Source of the DNA: Mixophyes australis
Lineage: Eukaryota; Chordata; Amphibia; Anura; Limnodynastidae
Assembly (NCBI GenBank): GCA_036250195.1
Contig: JAVHZZ010000006.1
Location: forward strand, 190,463,850-190,527,849
DNA length: 64,000 nt
Direction: 5' to 3'
The notes under the pieces were generated by a model. That model was not told the origin of the DNA. It searched no databases and saw only the letters and a list, made by a program, of their open reading frames with translations. Position 1 is the first letter of the stretch, and each line of letters opens with the position of its first letter. The translations under genes and the position numbers were made by a program. Positions 10,266-22,509 of this stretch are shown here, piece by piece.

Positions 10266-13200
10266 TTTTTTCTTCAAATCAACCGTTTTCGGAGCTGAAA
10301 AAAAATGTTTTGATTGAATCTGAATGAAGTAATAAATATGGGGTTATGTCGTCATTGTGGGCGGGGCTTATTTGTCCTGTGAACGAAAGCTTTAATAGAT
10401 GGCACAAAAAGTATGTATATGACAACTGACATAAACTGTAACGTGCTAATAATCACCCTCAACCCATTAAGAGTACAAATCATTAAAAGTGCGCACTGCT
10501 TTAGTCTGCTACATCTCCAGACCCCCTAATAAACCCACATGTAATACATGTGGGTTATATTAGGGAAAGGGGTGTTTACCTTGTAATCCCCAGAAGAAAC
10601 TGTTCAGGCTGATCAGGTTGTTTGTTGTCTTCAAATAACATGTAAGTAATAAAAACACATGTAGTGCAGAGAGCGGCTACCCCTCTGTGTTTTAATTTAT
10701 TAAGTCTCTTTTTTTTCTTCATTATTTTTATTTTGGGGGTTTCTGGGCTACTACAACCTCCCCCCCTGGGTACGCCCCTGAGTTCTAACAAAAAAGGGAT
10801 TGAATCAGGTGTAATTTTTATTCACTTTACTTTCTCTGATTTACTTGGACGGATCGGTAAAAGCAACTAACACTTATGGCGGGGGATATTCGGGGTATTT
10901 CGCGCCCATTGCAGTTCCGCGAACCTGTTTGTATCTCTCCTGGAGGTAACCTGACTATTGCATTACTCCTGCTAATCTGCTATACCTGCAAATCTGTTTA
11001 TACTCTGACCCGGTCTGTGTTGATTGCAACCTGGATTGTTGTTTTCTCTGCAATAAACAGCTCAATGTTTTTCATCATATGTCTTGCTCCATGGCTATAA
11101 TTGCAAGACCTAGTTTGTGGAACAGTTTCATAACAGAATGACCAGCCTAAATAAAAAAGGTTTGGATCTGTGTGAAAGATCCTGCTTCAGATTTTTACCT
11201 GGGACTCTCATTGCAATTATTTCCAATTGGGTAACTAAATAACAGTACAGTAACAGAACAGTAAGGACATGCCAAACTCGAGTGGATGCAGCCACATCCG
11301 AATCAAACTCAAAGTCCTCTTTCTCCATCTGCAGGACTAGTCTAAATCCTGGTCAGTACTGATGACTGTCTCGTATGACTGTTATAACATGTGTTTGAAA
11401 TCAGGAGCAAATGTAAAAATTTATTTTATGTTCAGTAGACTTTTTTTTTATAGTTTTATCACTAATGCCTATATTATTAAAAGGTCACATTTATTTAATT
11501 ATGGTTTTTTTCTGTGCATTTTTTTGAGAATTTACAGTACAAGTATTGGACGTATCCTACAGTGTCTTGTGTCGTAAAGCACAACAGACCTACACCCGAA
11601 TTCATCAGCGTACGTATGTTCAGATCTGTTCCTTGTTGAAGTCCAGAGATGATTTACGTGCGTTTTTGAAAGGTTTCGCTCAAAATGCAAAGTCTTGATG
11701 AATCAGGCCCTATATGTTAATACTTCATCCTGTTATAAGTTAGAAAGAGTTTATGCTCAGAGTTCAATTTCATCCATGTCTTCTGTCCAAGTCACTAGTT
11801 TAGAGTGTGCGCTTTTGTTTGACTTAGTGTTTCCCACTTTAAAATCCATGTCCAGCCCAGAAACTTAAGCAAGGAGTGTGACACGTAACATGGAACTGCT
11901 ACACAGCCAATTTCTAGGATGCTAGAATAACTTATATCCTCTACATTAATATTGTGTCATTATCATTGCATGTTTTACATGTCTTGTATTTCATCGTTAC
12001 ACTGACTCAACCCCTTCGACCTTATCAGAGACAAAATCTTTTGCCGTTTACCCTTTATTTATCAGGCTACTGTCCTTTAAGTTGCACTTCCTGTTAATTA
12101 ACGTGCCAAATTGTGTTTTTGTCCTTTCCTGGTGTGTCTGTGTGAGTTAAATATCAGTCATTTATAGGGAGTCGAGCAGAAGTTTCCAAAGTCAACCCCT
12201 GGTAGACTTTTGCCCTGAACAGAGAACAAGACTCGGGTGTTTGAGAAATTGAAAAAGAGATTACCCTAACCATGAGATTTACCACCTTCTCCATTCCAGG
12301 TATGCTGGCAGAACAGGGGCTACAAATTATGAGAGGAACTGGGCAGATTGAAGTGCTCCTGGATGAATGCAGGAGAGGCACACTTGTGTCTCAGATTGTG
12401 CAGACATGCAATGAGATTTCTATTGGCAGATTAGATATTTTAAATGAGATTCAAGTGGTGTAAAATATACTTTTATGGGGGCATTCCTGATTTAACAATG
12501 TGAACAAATTAGCCCATTTGTGCATAACGAAATGTGCTGTGAGGCCACACTTTTTAAGTTTAAAATTGAAGAGAAGATGAAAATAGATTTTATTTCTGAA
12601 CACATTAAGAAATTGCAGTTAAAATTAAAAATACATTTATTTTCTGTATTCTATTTGCGCATTGATGTGTTGTAAAAGAAAGAAATGACTTCCACTAGAG
12701 GGAGCTCTTACACATGAGAAAAAAACTAAGGTCTTTAAAATGTAAATGTATTAGCTATTTAAGTTCAGTTATTTTCCAGTATTCTTCTGCTCTGCACAAT
12801 TATTGAGATTTTTTTAATTTGATAGGTTTAATATGCTGGTATTATGCTGAATGTATATTCAGCAGTGCTTTATAATATGTGGGAGCAGTGCGTTGTTCCA
12901 TGTATTTTTATTTTTCCATTGGATTATGTTGGACCAAGACAGGATGAATATGCCAGGTAAGTATTTATTATTGTTGTGTTTTTTTTTATTATCAATGAAC
13001 ACCTGCTGCCAAACTGTGGGGATCCTATCATCATCACTAAACGCTGTTAGACTGGACCCCTAAAGGACAGCTACAATTTAATAGTCATCTGCACAAGGAA
13101 TGTCCAGTGAGTTTCATTTTGCCTCTGACAATAACATCGGGTAAGAGCCGCTAATTTGTATTGCTGATCTCAGTTGCTGAACACTTAATTACAGACTTTG

Positions 13201-13468
13201 TTACACTGTGGCACAAGCATTACCTATCTTGTATCTGGTTACAGAGGTATTTGCCCAGATCCTTCAAAATCATTTTATATTCTTGATTAGCATCCACTCA
13301 TAGAAGATCTAAGGAGTTGGTGCTAGACTTAACTTTCTGTCTATAAGTATAGAGAACCTATTTACTGTTGCCCATTGTTGTAAGGTCTTTATAACAGTGC
13401 TAGCAAACATTTTTAGCACAGAGAAACAATCATCAATATTGGAGTGTGATCAGATCATGTGTGGTATT
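10266..13468. other. intergenic stretch without recognised gene
   Basis: Anonymous, AT-rich sequence. A hAT-like terminus (complement of CAGGGGCGTACCCAGG) lies at about 10765-10782, and a 'TTGATGAATCAGGCCC' MITE-type end lies near 11695-11712; no partner end was fixed for either. A 63-codon frame at 12272-12463 starts just before a CCATTCCAG acceptor-like word but matches nothing I know. Confidence 0.5.
10524..10565. repeat. 42-bp near-perfect palindrome
   Basis: Two 21-base arms (CCCTAATAAACCCACATGTA and its near reverse complement) meet at 10544 with a single-base offset. It could be a hairpin, or the joined ends of a deleted MITE. Nothing shows it to be a transcription terminator. Confidence 0.7.
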
Positions 13469-13469
13469 A

Positions 13470-14115
13470 TTCATACTTACTCATGAATTCCGGGTACGTC
13501 TCCCGAACTCCCGGGAAAGGAGGTATGTCTCCCGCACAGGGCCGGATTAACCCGAGGTCTAACTGGGCTACAGCCCAGGGGCCTCGGGCATCCAGGGGGC
13601 CCTTGACAGTGCTCAGTGGCATTATTGATCAGTACATGGGTGGGGGCCCGATCAATGCTGCTGAGCCTGTCAGTGTAGTCCTTCCGCAGCGCTCAGTAAT
13701 CTCCTTACTGAGGAGATCTCGTGAGTCTCGCTCTCACAAGATCTCCTCAGTAAGGAGATTACAGTGCGCCGCGGAAGGATTACAGTGACAGGACAACAGA
13801 AAGAGGTAAGCGCTTGAGGTGGGGTGCGGCGAACGGCTCACAGGGGGGGGTCTCACGGGGGCATGGAGGCCCCCTTAGCCCAGGGGCCTCCATTCCTTTA
13901 ATCTGGCCCTGCTCCCGCATCCTGACCCCGACAGGCCTCAATGACATGATTCATGGCAAATCCCGTCATTTTGTCCCTGCCTTGCAATAAAAATTCCGGT
14001 TATGTCAGAGGGGCGGGGCCAAAATGACACAATTCGCTGTGCCCCGCCCCCTTCTGTTCTCCCACCACAACCGTTTTCAGGGATCTCCCGTAACAGGGTT
14101 GTGGTGGGTGGGCGG
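13470..14115. mobile_element. degenerate CATACTT-ended GC-rich MITE, host of a nested hAT MITE
   Basis: The block begins ATTCATACTTACTC and contains stretches such as ATGACATGATTCATGGC...TCATTTTG and GGCGGGGCCAAAATGACACAATTCGC. Very similar wording recurs at 22.5, 31.6, 34.4 and 47.6 kb, marking a dispersed repeat family whose better copies start CATACTTGCC and end GTTGGCAAGTATG-like. This copy is split by the hAT MITE at 13537-13911. Confidence 0.5.
13537..13911. mobile_element. hAT-type MITE with perfect 8-bp TSD
   Basis: This 375-bp element has terminal inverted repeats CAGGGCCGGATTAA and TTAATCTGGCCCTG. It is flanked on both sides by the same 8 bp, CTCCCGCA (13529-13536 and 13912-13919). 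An 8-bp duplication and CAGGG ends are the hallmark of hAT transposons. It contains an internal palindrome (about 13676-13783) built from CTCCTTACTGAGGAGATCT and its complement. A second copy is at 40507-40742. Confidence 0.85.
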
Positions 14116-14286
14116 AAGGGGAATCCCTCAAAGTGTGAATATTACAGCAAACTGTACTTCAATATTTTATATATTTCGTATGTGTTTATATTAACAAAAT
14201 ATTTTTAATTAGATCTCACTGTATAGGTTTCTCAATATTGAAGTTGGTCCACTACAGTGCTGTCTTCTGTTTTTTATATAGGGAGA

Positions 14287-14628
14287 GGCAGCATGGTGGC
14301 TTAGTGGTTAGCACTTCTGCCTCACAGCACTGAGGTTATGAGTTCGATTCCCGACCATGGCCTTGTCTGTGAGGAGTTTGTATGTTCTCCCAGTGTTTGC
14401 ATGGTTTTCCTCTGGGTGCTCCGGTTTCCTCCCACATTCCAAAAACATACTAGTAGGTTAATTGGCTGCTATCAAATTGACCCTAGTCTTTCTCTCTGTC
14501 TTTGTGTGTGTATGAGGCAGTTTAGACTGTAAGCTCCAATGGGGCAGGGACTGATGTGATTGAGTTCTCTGTACAGTGCTGCGGAATTAGTAGCACTATA
14601 TAAATAGCTGATGATGATGATGATGATA
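14287..14628 (+). mobile_element. V-SINE-like tRNA-derived SINE, full length
   Basis: The tRNA-like head has an A-box-like TGGCTTAGTGGTTAGC and a B box GTTCGATTCCC (14342-14352). The central domain includes TTTCCTCTGGGTGCTCCGG. The LINE-related tail GCACTATATAAATAGC is followed by (GATGAT)n. Pol III type-2 promoter plus conserved core is the V-SINE layout. Related copies in this window are at 18756, 22399, 32616, 39105 and 47963. Confidence 0.85.
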
Positions 14629-15030
14629 AGAGAAAATGGCCACAGCCGTTCTGCATGGAGGACAATAGAGCAATATTCTAGTTTCATTACACCTCTGGGA
14701 GTCCCATGTTTTGGAATTAAGAAGATTCCTATTGCAAGATATCCGGAATATAATTGCCTTCACCGGATAAGCTGTTATTATTTTATCACTTGGTTCGAGG
14801 CTACACCGTTTGAGTTTGCCAATATTGATCATTTTACATATGGTACACTATGTGTGGTGCTTCTTTCTGTTTTATAGTTTAGGTTTTTGGGCACTTGCAA
14901 ATAAGTACTAGGAATTCGAAGCTTCCTACAGTATGAGATTTTATTTATATCTGCACAGGTTTATGTTTGTACACATCTTTTGGTATTGGTTTCATAATTT
15001 CACTTGGCCCCTTCACTGCTTATTATTATT

Positions 15031-16152
15031 AGAGATGCTCACTGACCCCCGTGTTTTGGTTTTGGTTTTGGATCTGGATTACCGTCGTGTTTTGGTTTTG
15101 GTTTTGCCAAACCGTCATTGCGTGTTTTGGTTTTGTTTTGCTATTTTGTTCAAAAATCAATGTTTTTGGTCATAAAAGAACCAAATTTAGTGCTCCACCT
15201 GTTTCTTGGATAAGTAATGTAGTTGTAAAGCTAATAAATTATCAAAAAAACAGTTTAATTCCTGGTAGGCCTTCATTAATTCGACACACAAACCAGATTG
15301 TCTTCCTCTCCATCTATGAATATTGGCAATGCGTCTTTGGATGTATATTACACCCGACACTTATAGTTAAATATGTAAAGAAATGGACAAAGGCAGTTTG
15401 GTTTCTGTCTCTATAGGCCCCCCACCACTTGTCGAAAATACAAAAAAATTCAGCTGTTATAGACTGTACAATATTAATTGAAATGGAGAAAGCCAGTTTG
15501 GTTTGTCTCTCTAGGCCCCCCTCCACTTGTATAAAATACCAAAAATTCAGCCGTTCTAGACTGTCCACTCAAATATTAATAGAAATGGACAAAGGCAGTT
15601 TGGTTTCTGTCTCTATAGGTCCCCCTCCAGTTGTAGAAAATGCCAAAAGAATGGGGAATACCCCAAAAGCACTTGGAGTGCTAACTATTATTTTTTTAGA
15701 CTGCTGACAAACAGGACTTTAGTTTTGACAGCCAGAAATATTAATGTAAAAGAATGGGGGACACCCCAAAAGCACTTGGAGTGCCAGAAACTGCACAAAA
15801 AACCCTCCTCTATACTCCTCTTACTGCTGTAACAACTGGTATTAAGATTACAATGGTATTGCACACAAACAATAATGTCTCCAATTACTGCTCTGTCCCT
15901 GCGCTGATATAGCCTGTGACCTAACCCTGCTTTCTCCCTCTGTCAAATGGTGATGGATTGCTGTGGAGGCGGTATTTATGCTTTTCAAATCTCATGAGAA
16001 CCGAGCTCAGAAATACGAATACGTCACAATGACATTTTGCCTCGATTTCGAATCCAAATGGGCAGGAGAGTACCGAGCCTGCTCGGCTCGGTACTCGGAT
16101 AGGCTAAATTCGGATGAATTCGGATCTTGGGGAACCGAAGCCGCCCATCTCT
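15031..16152. mobile_element. 1.1 kb non-autonomous DNA element with internal tandem repeats
   Basis: The outer ends are AGAGATGCTCACTGACC and GCCGCCCATCTCT, sharing an inverted AGAGATG/CATCTCT core. The left part is rich in GTTTTGGTTTTG words; the right part carries TTCGGAT and CGGCTCGGTACTCGG words. Inside are three copies of an about 110-bp unit (15380-15640, marked by AAATGGACAAAGGCAGTTTG) and two copies of a unit containing CCCCAAAAGCACTTGGAGTG. No transposase frame is present. Superfamily is not settled because a clean target duplication could not be seen in the flanking (ATT)n. Confidence 0.65.
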
Positions 16153-16154
16153 AA

Positions 16155-17455
16155 TTATTGTTATTATTATTTTATTTTTAGAATATTTTTAATATTAAGA
16201 ATGGGACACTAATTCAGTTTGGGCAGGGCCACTAATATTTTAAGACACTTTAAAGGGGGCATAACTTTTATATTATTATTTCCCTAGAACCCACTATCCA
16301 GTGTTACCAGGAGGGGACCAGTGGTATTCATAATTGGGCCAGGCCTTTCTGCCATTACTTTGTGGTTTTGCAAACCGCACAATCATAAATCGCTCAATTT
16401 GTATACCTGCCCTTTGCAAAAGCCGTGATGATGGTTTCAAACCATGCTCTTTCAAAACATTCTACTTTATGTAAGTTTTGCCTTTAGTAAAATGATTTCC
16501 AAACCGCACATAAATCGTCACAAATTGTGGGGTTTTGCAAACATTTCGTCCTATATATCAAATAATGTATTCAGTACCATTTCTGTTGAATTGGTAACTT
16601 TTTCTGAAGAGACTCTATCGTCTATGTGGGAAGAATTTATGCAGACCCCTGCATACGGCCGGCCATATCCCACTGCCAAGTTATATACCATCATTAATTT
16701 TGGATTGGTTTTCAATACTTTTCTCCAGTCGAATCACTGAGGTCAGCTAGCAGTTATCCAGTCCATTGAAGATCAAGATAAACGAGCCACCAGCTAGCTG
16801 TACACTGCTAGAGAGTATACGTAAACAATGATTAGCGATACGATAGATACATCTCCAGCGCAAAAATCGTATTCAAACATAATAAAACATGCAAATACAA
16901 ATTATACAAGTAAAATTACAAGTAGCATATGCTCAAGTACAAATTACAAAGTACAGTTAAACGTAAAGCTTTAACAGTCATAAAGTGAGAAACATAACAT
17001 GAGGCACAGGATGCAGCAGTGGCTCACAGGTTGTCTAATTATGTGCAAACTTCTTTGTTCTGCTACTCTCAAGCGTCTGTAGGGTGGACCAATCTCTTTA
17101 AGATACAGTGAGGTCAGGTTGTCAGTTCTTTATTTGGACAAATTAATTCATGTCCATACTGTAACTTAAGTTGTTAATGTAATAAACTTGTTTTTTGGCT
17201 CCCATTCACCTTTCTTCTTGAGTACGCCCAGTTGTGAGAATCGCTCTATAGGGCCATACACATAAAGAGGTGCTTGATGGTTCTCCCAATTTTGGGCTAG
17301 TGCCTATGATGTCAATCACATCTCTATTTAAATTAAACCACTCTTCCCTTGAACTGTATATAATTGTTTCAGTTGTTTATTTACTGTGTACAAACCCAAC
17401 TTGTTTTTGACTGCAATTGTTTGATTACAACCCTAACTCTTGGCTCTATTATCTG
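16155..17455. other. anonymous intergenic sequence
   Basis: AT-rich sequence with only chance reading frames. I see no repeat terminus, RNA gene or exon. Confidence 0.5.
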
Positions 17456-17695
17456 GTTATTATTATTATTATTATCGTTTATTTGTTAGGCGCCACAAGG
17501 TTTCCGCAGCGCCGTACAATGTACAAACAGTAGACTATACAGGGTAAAACAGTACAGAACAATAAACACAAAGTACCAGTACTTCAAAAACTCCAGGCAG
17601 GCAGATACAGTAGAGACGGAGTGGAAGAACAGGTACGGAGACAGGAGGGAAGATGGGCCCTGCTCATACGAGCTTACATCCTAAGGGACTGTATG
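17456..17695 (-). mobile_element. LINE/SINE 3' tail (minus strand)
   Basis: The block starts with (TTA)n, then GGCGCCACAAGGTTTCCGCAGCGCCGTACAATG, and ends near GAGCTTACATCCTAAGGGAC. The order (microsatellite, GC-rich tail hairpin, 'gagcttaca' block) mirrors the reverse complement of the SINE tails elsewhere in the window but in a distinct subfamily. Confidence 0.6.
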
Positions 17696-18180
17696 AGATT
17701 TATAAACCTGTGCTACCTCCCCCTGAGATTGGGTTTTTATTATGGCCACCTCCTAGTATGACTAGCCTAGGACCCATGACCTCTTGTGAAAACCATGATT
17801 CCTATTAAGCCAGTACTAATGGCTAGAGACATAGTGGGTCTGTATCAGGGACTTTTCTGGCACTTAAAGTGCCTTTCATCATTTCACAGTGGAGACAACA
17901 ATTTTGTGGACTGAATCAGTATTTAAATGCAGGGCATCAATTTCATGGAGATCCATTGTTGTCGCTGTATTATTGTATGCCACAGTGATATCACTGGATC
18001 CTTGTGAATTAATATACTTCAGCGCAAAAATGGCTGCCTTCAATCATCATAGATGATGGGAGGACTTTATTGTATGTTAGATGCAGATACAACAACCAAA
18101 CATTTTTAACAAAACTTTACATTTTTTAATTCGATTCATACCATCTCTCATCAGTTAAATCACCATCATCCTCTCACCTT

Positions 18181-18755
18181 GTGACAGGACAAGCTAGGAG
18201 CTGGAAGGTAATCTTGCTCCTCACACTCTCACAGTAAATACTGATGTGAATACAGGGTTCTTAGAGGCAAGGAAGTAACAGGTTTGCCAGAATTTCAAAG
18301 CCAAAGTACTAGATGAGAGAAAGGTCAAAACTTACTATGGGTCAAGGTAGGCAAAAAACACAGCTTAGCTGTGGTTCAGGCCATTGTTCAGAAAGGTGAT
18401 AGACAAAGACCTGGAACAGGCAGGGTTGGCAGGAAAAAGGAATAGTCACTCTATATAACATGTTAAAAACAGACGGAGCATAAATGGTAAAAAAAAAAGT
18501 GGGAGGTCAGGATCACAGACCGATAATATAGTCAAAACAAGCTGGGTCAGGACACAAAGATTCAAACACTATTTATAAACAAGTAGCGCAAACAGCTAGG
18601 GAACAGAATCTATTGCTCAGGAATTGGAATTCAGGAACAACGGGATTTAAATATTTAAGTGAGTGACATGATCGGTGTGTGCCCAAACATGTACTCCAAA
18701 ATGAGATATACCTAAGTAGGGGCAGCTGCAAGAGTAGCATCTGCAGTCAGCGCAT
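18181..18755 (-). mobile_element. possible LTR remnant (minus strand)
   Basis: Purine-rich plus-strand sequence with words such as GGGTCAGGACACAAAG and CAGGAACAACGGG resembles the LTR at 4652-5215 in style. A minus-strand TATA-like tract lies near 18645-18660. Ends and target duplication are not resolved, so this is a weak call. Confidence 0.25.
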
Positions 18756-18890
18756 CATGGTGGTCAGCTTAGTGGTTAACACTTCTGACTCACTGGGGTC
18801 ATGAGTTCATTTCCTGACCATGGCATTATCTGTGTGGAGTTTGTATGTTCTCCACGTGTTTGCGTGGGTTTACTCCGGGTGATGATGATT
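18756..18890 (+). mobile_element. V-SINE-like SINE with internal deletion
   Basis: The tRNA-like head (CAGCTTAGTGGTTAACAC, with GAGTTCATTTCC at the B-box position) and part of the core (TTTGCGTGGGTTTACTCCGGGTG) join directly to the terminal ATGATGATT. About 200 bp of core and tail are missing compared with the copy at 14287. The join falls at GGGTG/ATGATG. Confidence 0.75.
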
Positions 18891-19226
18891 TGTGCCTTTG
18901 GAGAGCTGTTTAAAGATGGGTGCACGTGAGAGTGTGTCAAACAGGTGCTCTGCATCTGAGTTGGCATGGCTGGAGGCACAGACTAGTTACAATACCCCCT
19001 TCTTAAAGACAGATACAGTACGCACTTTACTAGGTCTGTGCAAAATGGAAATCTTTTTTATGAATGTCAAAAGGTGCTTGGACCCAGGAGCATTCTTTTG
19101 GACCACAGTCCTTCCAGTCAATTAGAGAAAAGGACATCCCTTAAGGAAACCAGAATATTATCAATAAATAATTGCTCGTTTGGTTGTGAGGATAGTGTTT
19201 AATGAAGAGCGCTTATTGAAGGAGAA

Positions 19227-19417
19227 ATGACTGAAGACATTGGAATTCAACAAAGGGGGGATGAAAAAATGCTTAAGGAAGCTGCCATTCTGAGTAGGAA
19301 GGACTGCATTGATTTTGCTACTAATCTGATTTTGCTATGTGTAGGGTACATTTTAGGAAAGACACTGTTAATTAATTTATTTATCAGAACACCAGTGGAC
19401 ATTCCTATCATGAGGTA
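19227..19417 (+). CDS. orphan 63-codon ORF ending on a splice donor
   Basis: From the ATG at 19227 (in-frame TGA nine codons upstream) the frame encodes a 63-residue peptide: a charged N-terminal third, then a hydrophobic segment (about residues 31-52, NLILLCVGYILGKTLLINLF) that could span a membrane. The last codons overlap ATGAG|GTAAGT, a near-consensus 5' splice site at 19417/19418; if spliced, the protein continues elsewhere. If unspliced it stops at 19418. I do not recognise the family. It could be the first coding exon of an undescribed small membrane protein, or a chance frame. Confidence 0.3.
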
Positions 19418-19514
19418 AGTGGAGAACCTTTTCTCAGACAGCAGCATTCTAGTTTGGTAAAAGACCATGTTCTCTTCTTTCAGGCTCCAGCATAGCATAC
19501 CTCCTTCCCCTGTA

Positions 19515-19678
19515 CAGAGTGGTAACTAGGGCTGTGCGACAGGGGCGACCGTCCAGGGCGCAACGCTGAAGGGGGGCGCAATTTAGGAATATTTTAGGTA
19601 CATTTGGGTAATTGAGGGCTAGGGGGGCGGCATTTGTCTTTCTCGTCCCAGGCGCTAGAATTCAAAGTTACGGCTCTG
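19515..19678. mobile_element. short hAT-type MITE with 8-bp TSD
   Basis: A 164-bp element with inverted ends CAGAGTGGTAACTAG and AAGTTACGGCTCTG. The flanks CCCCTGTA (19507-19514) and CCCCTGTT (19679-19686) match at 7 of 8 bases, consistent with an aged hAT target duplication. Confidence 0.75.
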
Positions 19679-19689
19679 CCCCTGTTCCT

Positions 19690-22395
19690 CTAAGGCCAGT
19701 GGCAGTCACAAATTCATCATGCTATGAGTGGAAGAGAAAATGAATGATGACACAGAACTGCGCTTCATCCATGTATGAAGAAGGCAGTAAATGACACGGC
19801 AATAGGGGAGGTACAGTAGTGATTGGGGGGGAACACTAAGGCCAAGAATGCATCTCTTCTCACCTACTCCCAATATACAGACACCAAGGCAAACACATTT
19901 CTCTTTCAACTACGTTGATATTAAGAACAGAAGCACTCATATATTTTTCACCTCCTAATAATAAAGATGTGCTACAGCCTTCTCCTACACCAGCTTCATC
20001 ATAGTCATCACATTATTACCGCTATAGCAGCGATCCATGGAAACATGTACAATATTTAGTGCATACATTGCATAATTCTCAAGGGCTAACAGTTTGTGTA
20101 AGGTTGTCAGCGTCACACAACTGGATGGATGAAGTAGCTTGTACTTAATTTGCAAGACATGAAACATATATCCCCATTGATTTTTCAAGCAGTTGTATGC
20201 TGTAATTGTATTGGGATGTTGTTTACCAGTTTAGTCATATTTTTCAGGCATAGTTGACAACGTGAGAATACTTTCCCTGGACACTTTCCTGCTGACAAGG
20301 TGAACACTTCACATAATTCAGACTGTGCACTACAATTTTCACCATGATATGATTATTAAGTTTGTTTATAATGGTTTTTGTTTTGCATTGTAAATATTCC
20401 TCTAAAATGAATATTAAAATTATAGTAACACTTATGAGTTACAGAATTGAGAATTACATGCAATATGCAGAATAAGAGGCATTGCACTGTGCAGTTTGGA
20501 ACTGCATTTGGCAGTTATGGTTATGTAACAACACAGGTTTGATTACAATTTTATATATAGTAGATCCCTTCAAGATGTAAGCTTTCACCAATATGGAAAC
20601 TAGACACATTTTGTTTATAGTACAGTATTAATAGAAATGTTTTCATACATAAGGTTTTATAACAACCTATTCTATATGTTTCTCTATTTCACTTATTTTT
20701 TTTGAGAATACTTCTTGCTGATGAAGCCTTTTTCTTAATGCCTCACTGTGAGGGCACCTCAGCTAATCCCCCTATTCCCTCCATTCTGCCCTCCTGACAG
20801 ATGTCTCGGGGATCTAAGCTGGGAGGAACAATCACATGCCTTTGAAGTCTAAGTGTCCCCATCTCTGGCTGACAGAGGCCGCAGCAGAGTCACAATGATC
20901 CCTTGCGCTGGCAGCTGAGATCTGCACACTGTGCCCGGCTCTAGTAAAAGAACCTCATTAACTTGCAATTACCGATTCACTATATGTAATAGGGGGCCCA
21001 GTACTCCCATTGCCAAGCAATTCTAGAAAATAAAAACCAGGTCGCCTGCCCTCATCTTTCAGGAAAAGCCCCTTCCCCCTTCGTCTCCCCAGGAGAATTT
21101 GGGATTAACCTCTTAGCAACTTGGAAATAATATAATTATTGTTGCAAGAGTTGAAACAACATGTTTTATGGGGACATGTGAGGGGGGATAAGGAATGCGC
21201 ATGGAAATGTTATAGCAAAAGTTTTAGGGACATAGGACATGGAACACACAAAAGGTAGGTCAGGCAACAGATAAATAGACACCGAGTTACCAACTGTCCC
21301 CCATTTCCAGGAACCATCCCAGATTTTAAAGATTTGTCCCCAGAAATGTTTTTCCCTGGAAAAGTCCCTATTTTTGTATTGCCCAATTTAGCAAACAAAT
21401 ATCTCTTTTCTGCATGTTAGATGCACTTCTTACAATCTATTTGTCGTCTTTAGGTTTTATTAGATAATATTTATTGTAGCTGAGTATTTAAAATGCAGTA
21501 AAAGTATGTTATAAGTAACTTCAGGAACCATAACATGACAGGCATTATAGCGCTCCAAGCTCAGTGCGTTATATAAACCTCAGCAGCTAAGAGTCCCTGA
21601 AGAAAGTTCTGAGGAGGTCACAGATGTGCACTTATTGCGCAGTCACATGGAGGAAGAGGTCTTCTTTTGACTGGGCAAAATCATAGCCAAGGAAGACTTT
21701 TATTGCATTGACATTTATGCTCTTTTATTGCCATTTTCTGTGGTGGATCTGTGTTAGGCAATCACTCTCCGGTTAATTCCTATTCCTAATTGAGGGCATC
21801 TGTATACACAATGGCATGGGGCAGTATACACACCACTTACTCCTCTAGTTACAGGGAGAAGTAATCAGAATGAAATTAGAGCTTCTTCCTATTTTTTTTT
21901 CTTATTCTTGTCTGATTATTACGGCCCTTTGTATTGTAATATGTGTTATTTTTCATTACATCTGTACCACTTTAGAACAGTCCAGTCCTAATATAGCTGC
22001 AGCCAGCCACTGGTCATTTCTGCACTAGTACCTGCGCCAACTGCCCATAGAAAGAGATGCTGGGATGGCTACTAAATCAGGACTAACAACTTACTTTTCA
22101 GAAGCCAGTGTGATTTTTGACTGCGGTAGTATCAGTCATTTAACAACACTAAATGAATGTAACTGTCCATGCCAGTGGCAGCAGTGTTTCTGGGTTTTAT
22201 GCAAGGGGAAGATAAATGGAGACATGTGATGCATATGTGTTTTTTAATCATTTAAATGTTCCAGACTCCTTTTTTGCTATTAGGTAGTAGTGTACATTGT
22301 AGTCCACTGTTAAACCAACTAATACATGTATACAAATAAAAGAAAATACAGATTGTGTGTTGATTAGAATGCATGGTGGAGTGAAAAGTCGCATG
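19690..22395. other. intergenic, no gene; one balanced-composition block
   Basis: No gene or transposon is recognised. The part at about 20740-20990 has balanced base composition, no repeat hallmarks and no long frame, and so is a candidate conserved non-coding block (inference only). Confidence 0.4.
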
Positions 22396-22398
22396 AAT

Positions 22399-22494
22399 TG
22401 CAAGCTCCAATGGGGCAGGGACTGATGTTAGGGAGTTCTCTGTACAGCGCTGCGGAATTAGTGGTGCTATATAAATAGCTGATGATGATGATGA
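22399..22494 (+). mobile_element. V-SINE-like SINE 3' tail
   Basis: Only the tail is present: AAGCTCCAATGGGGCAGGGACTG, then CAGCGCTGCGGAATTAGTGG, GCTATATAAATAGC and (GATGAT)n. The 5' head is absent, indicating 5' truncation. Confidence 0.75.
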
Positions 22495-22509
22495 ATGGCA
22501 TCATTGAGG

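Noticed and set aside
14287..14360. tRNA gene suggested by A and B boxes
   Set aside because: It is the tRNA-derived head of a SINE with core and tail attached; no complete cloverleaf is expected. The same holds at 18756, 32999 and 39105.
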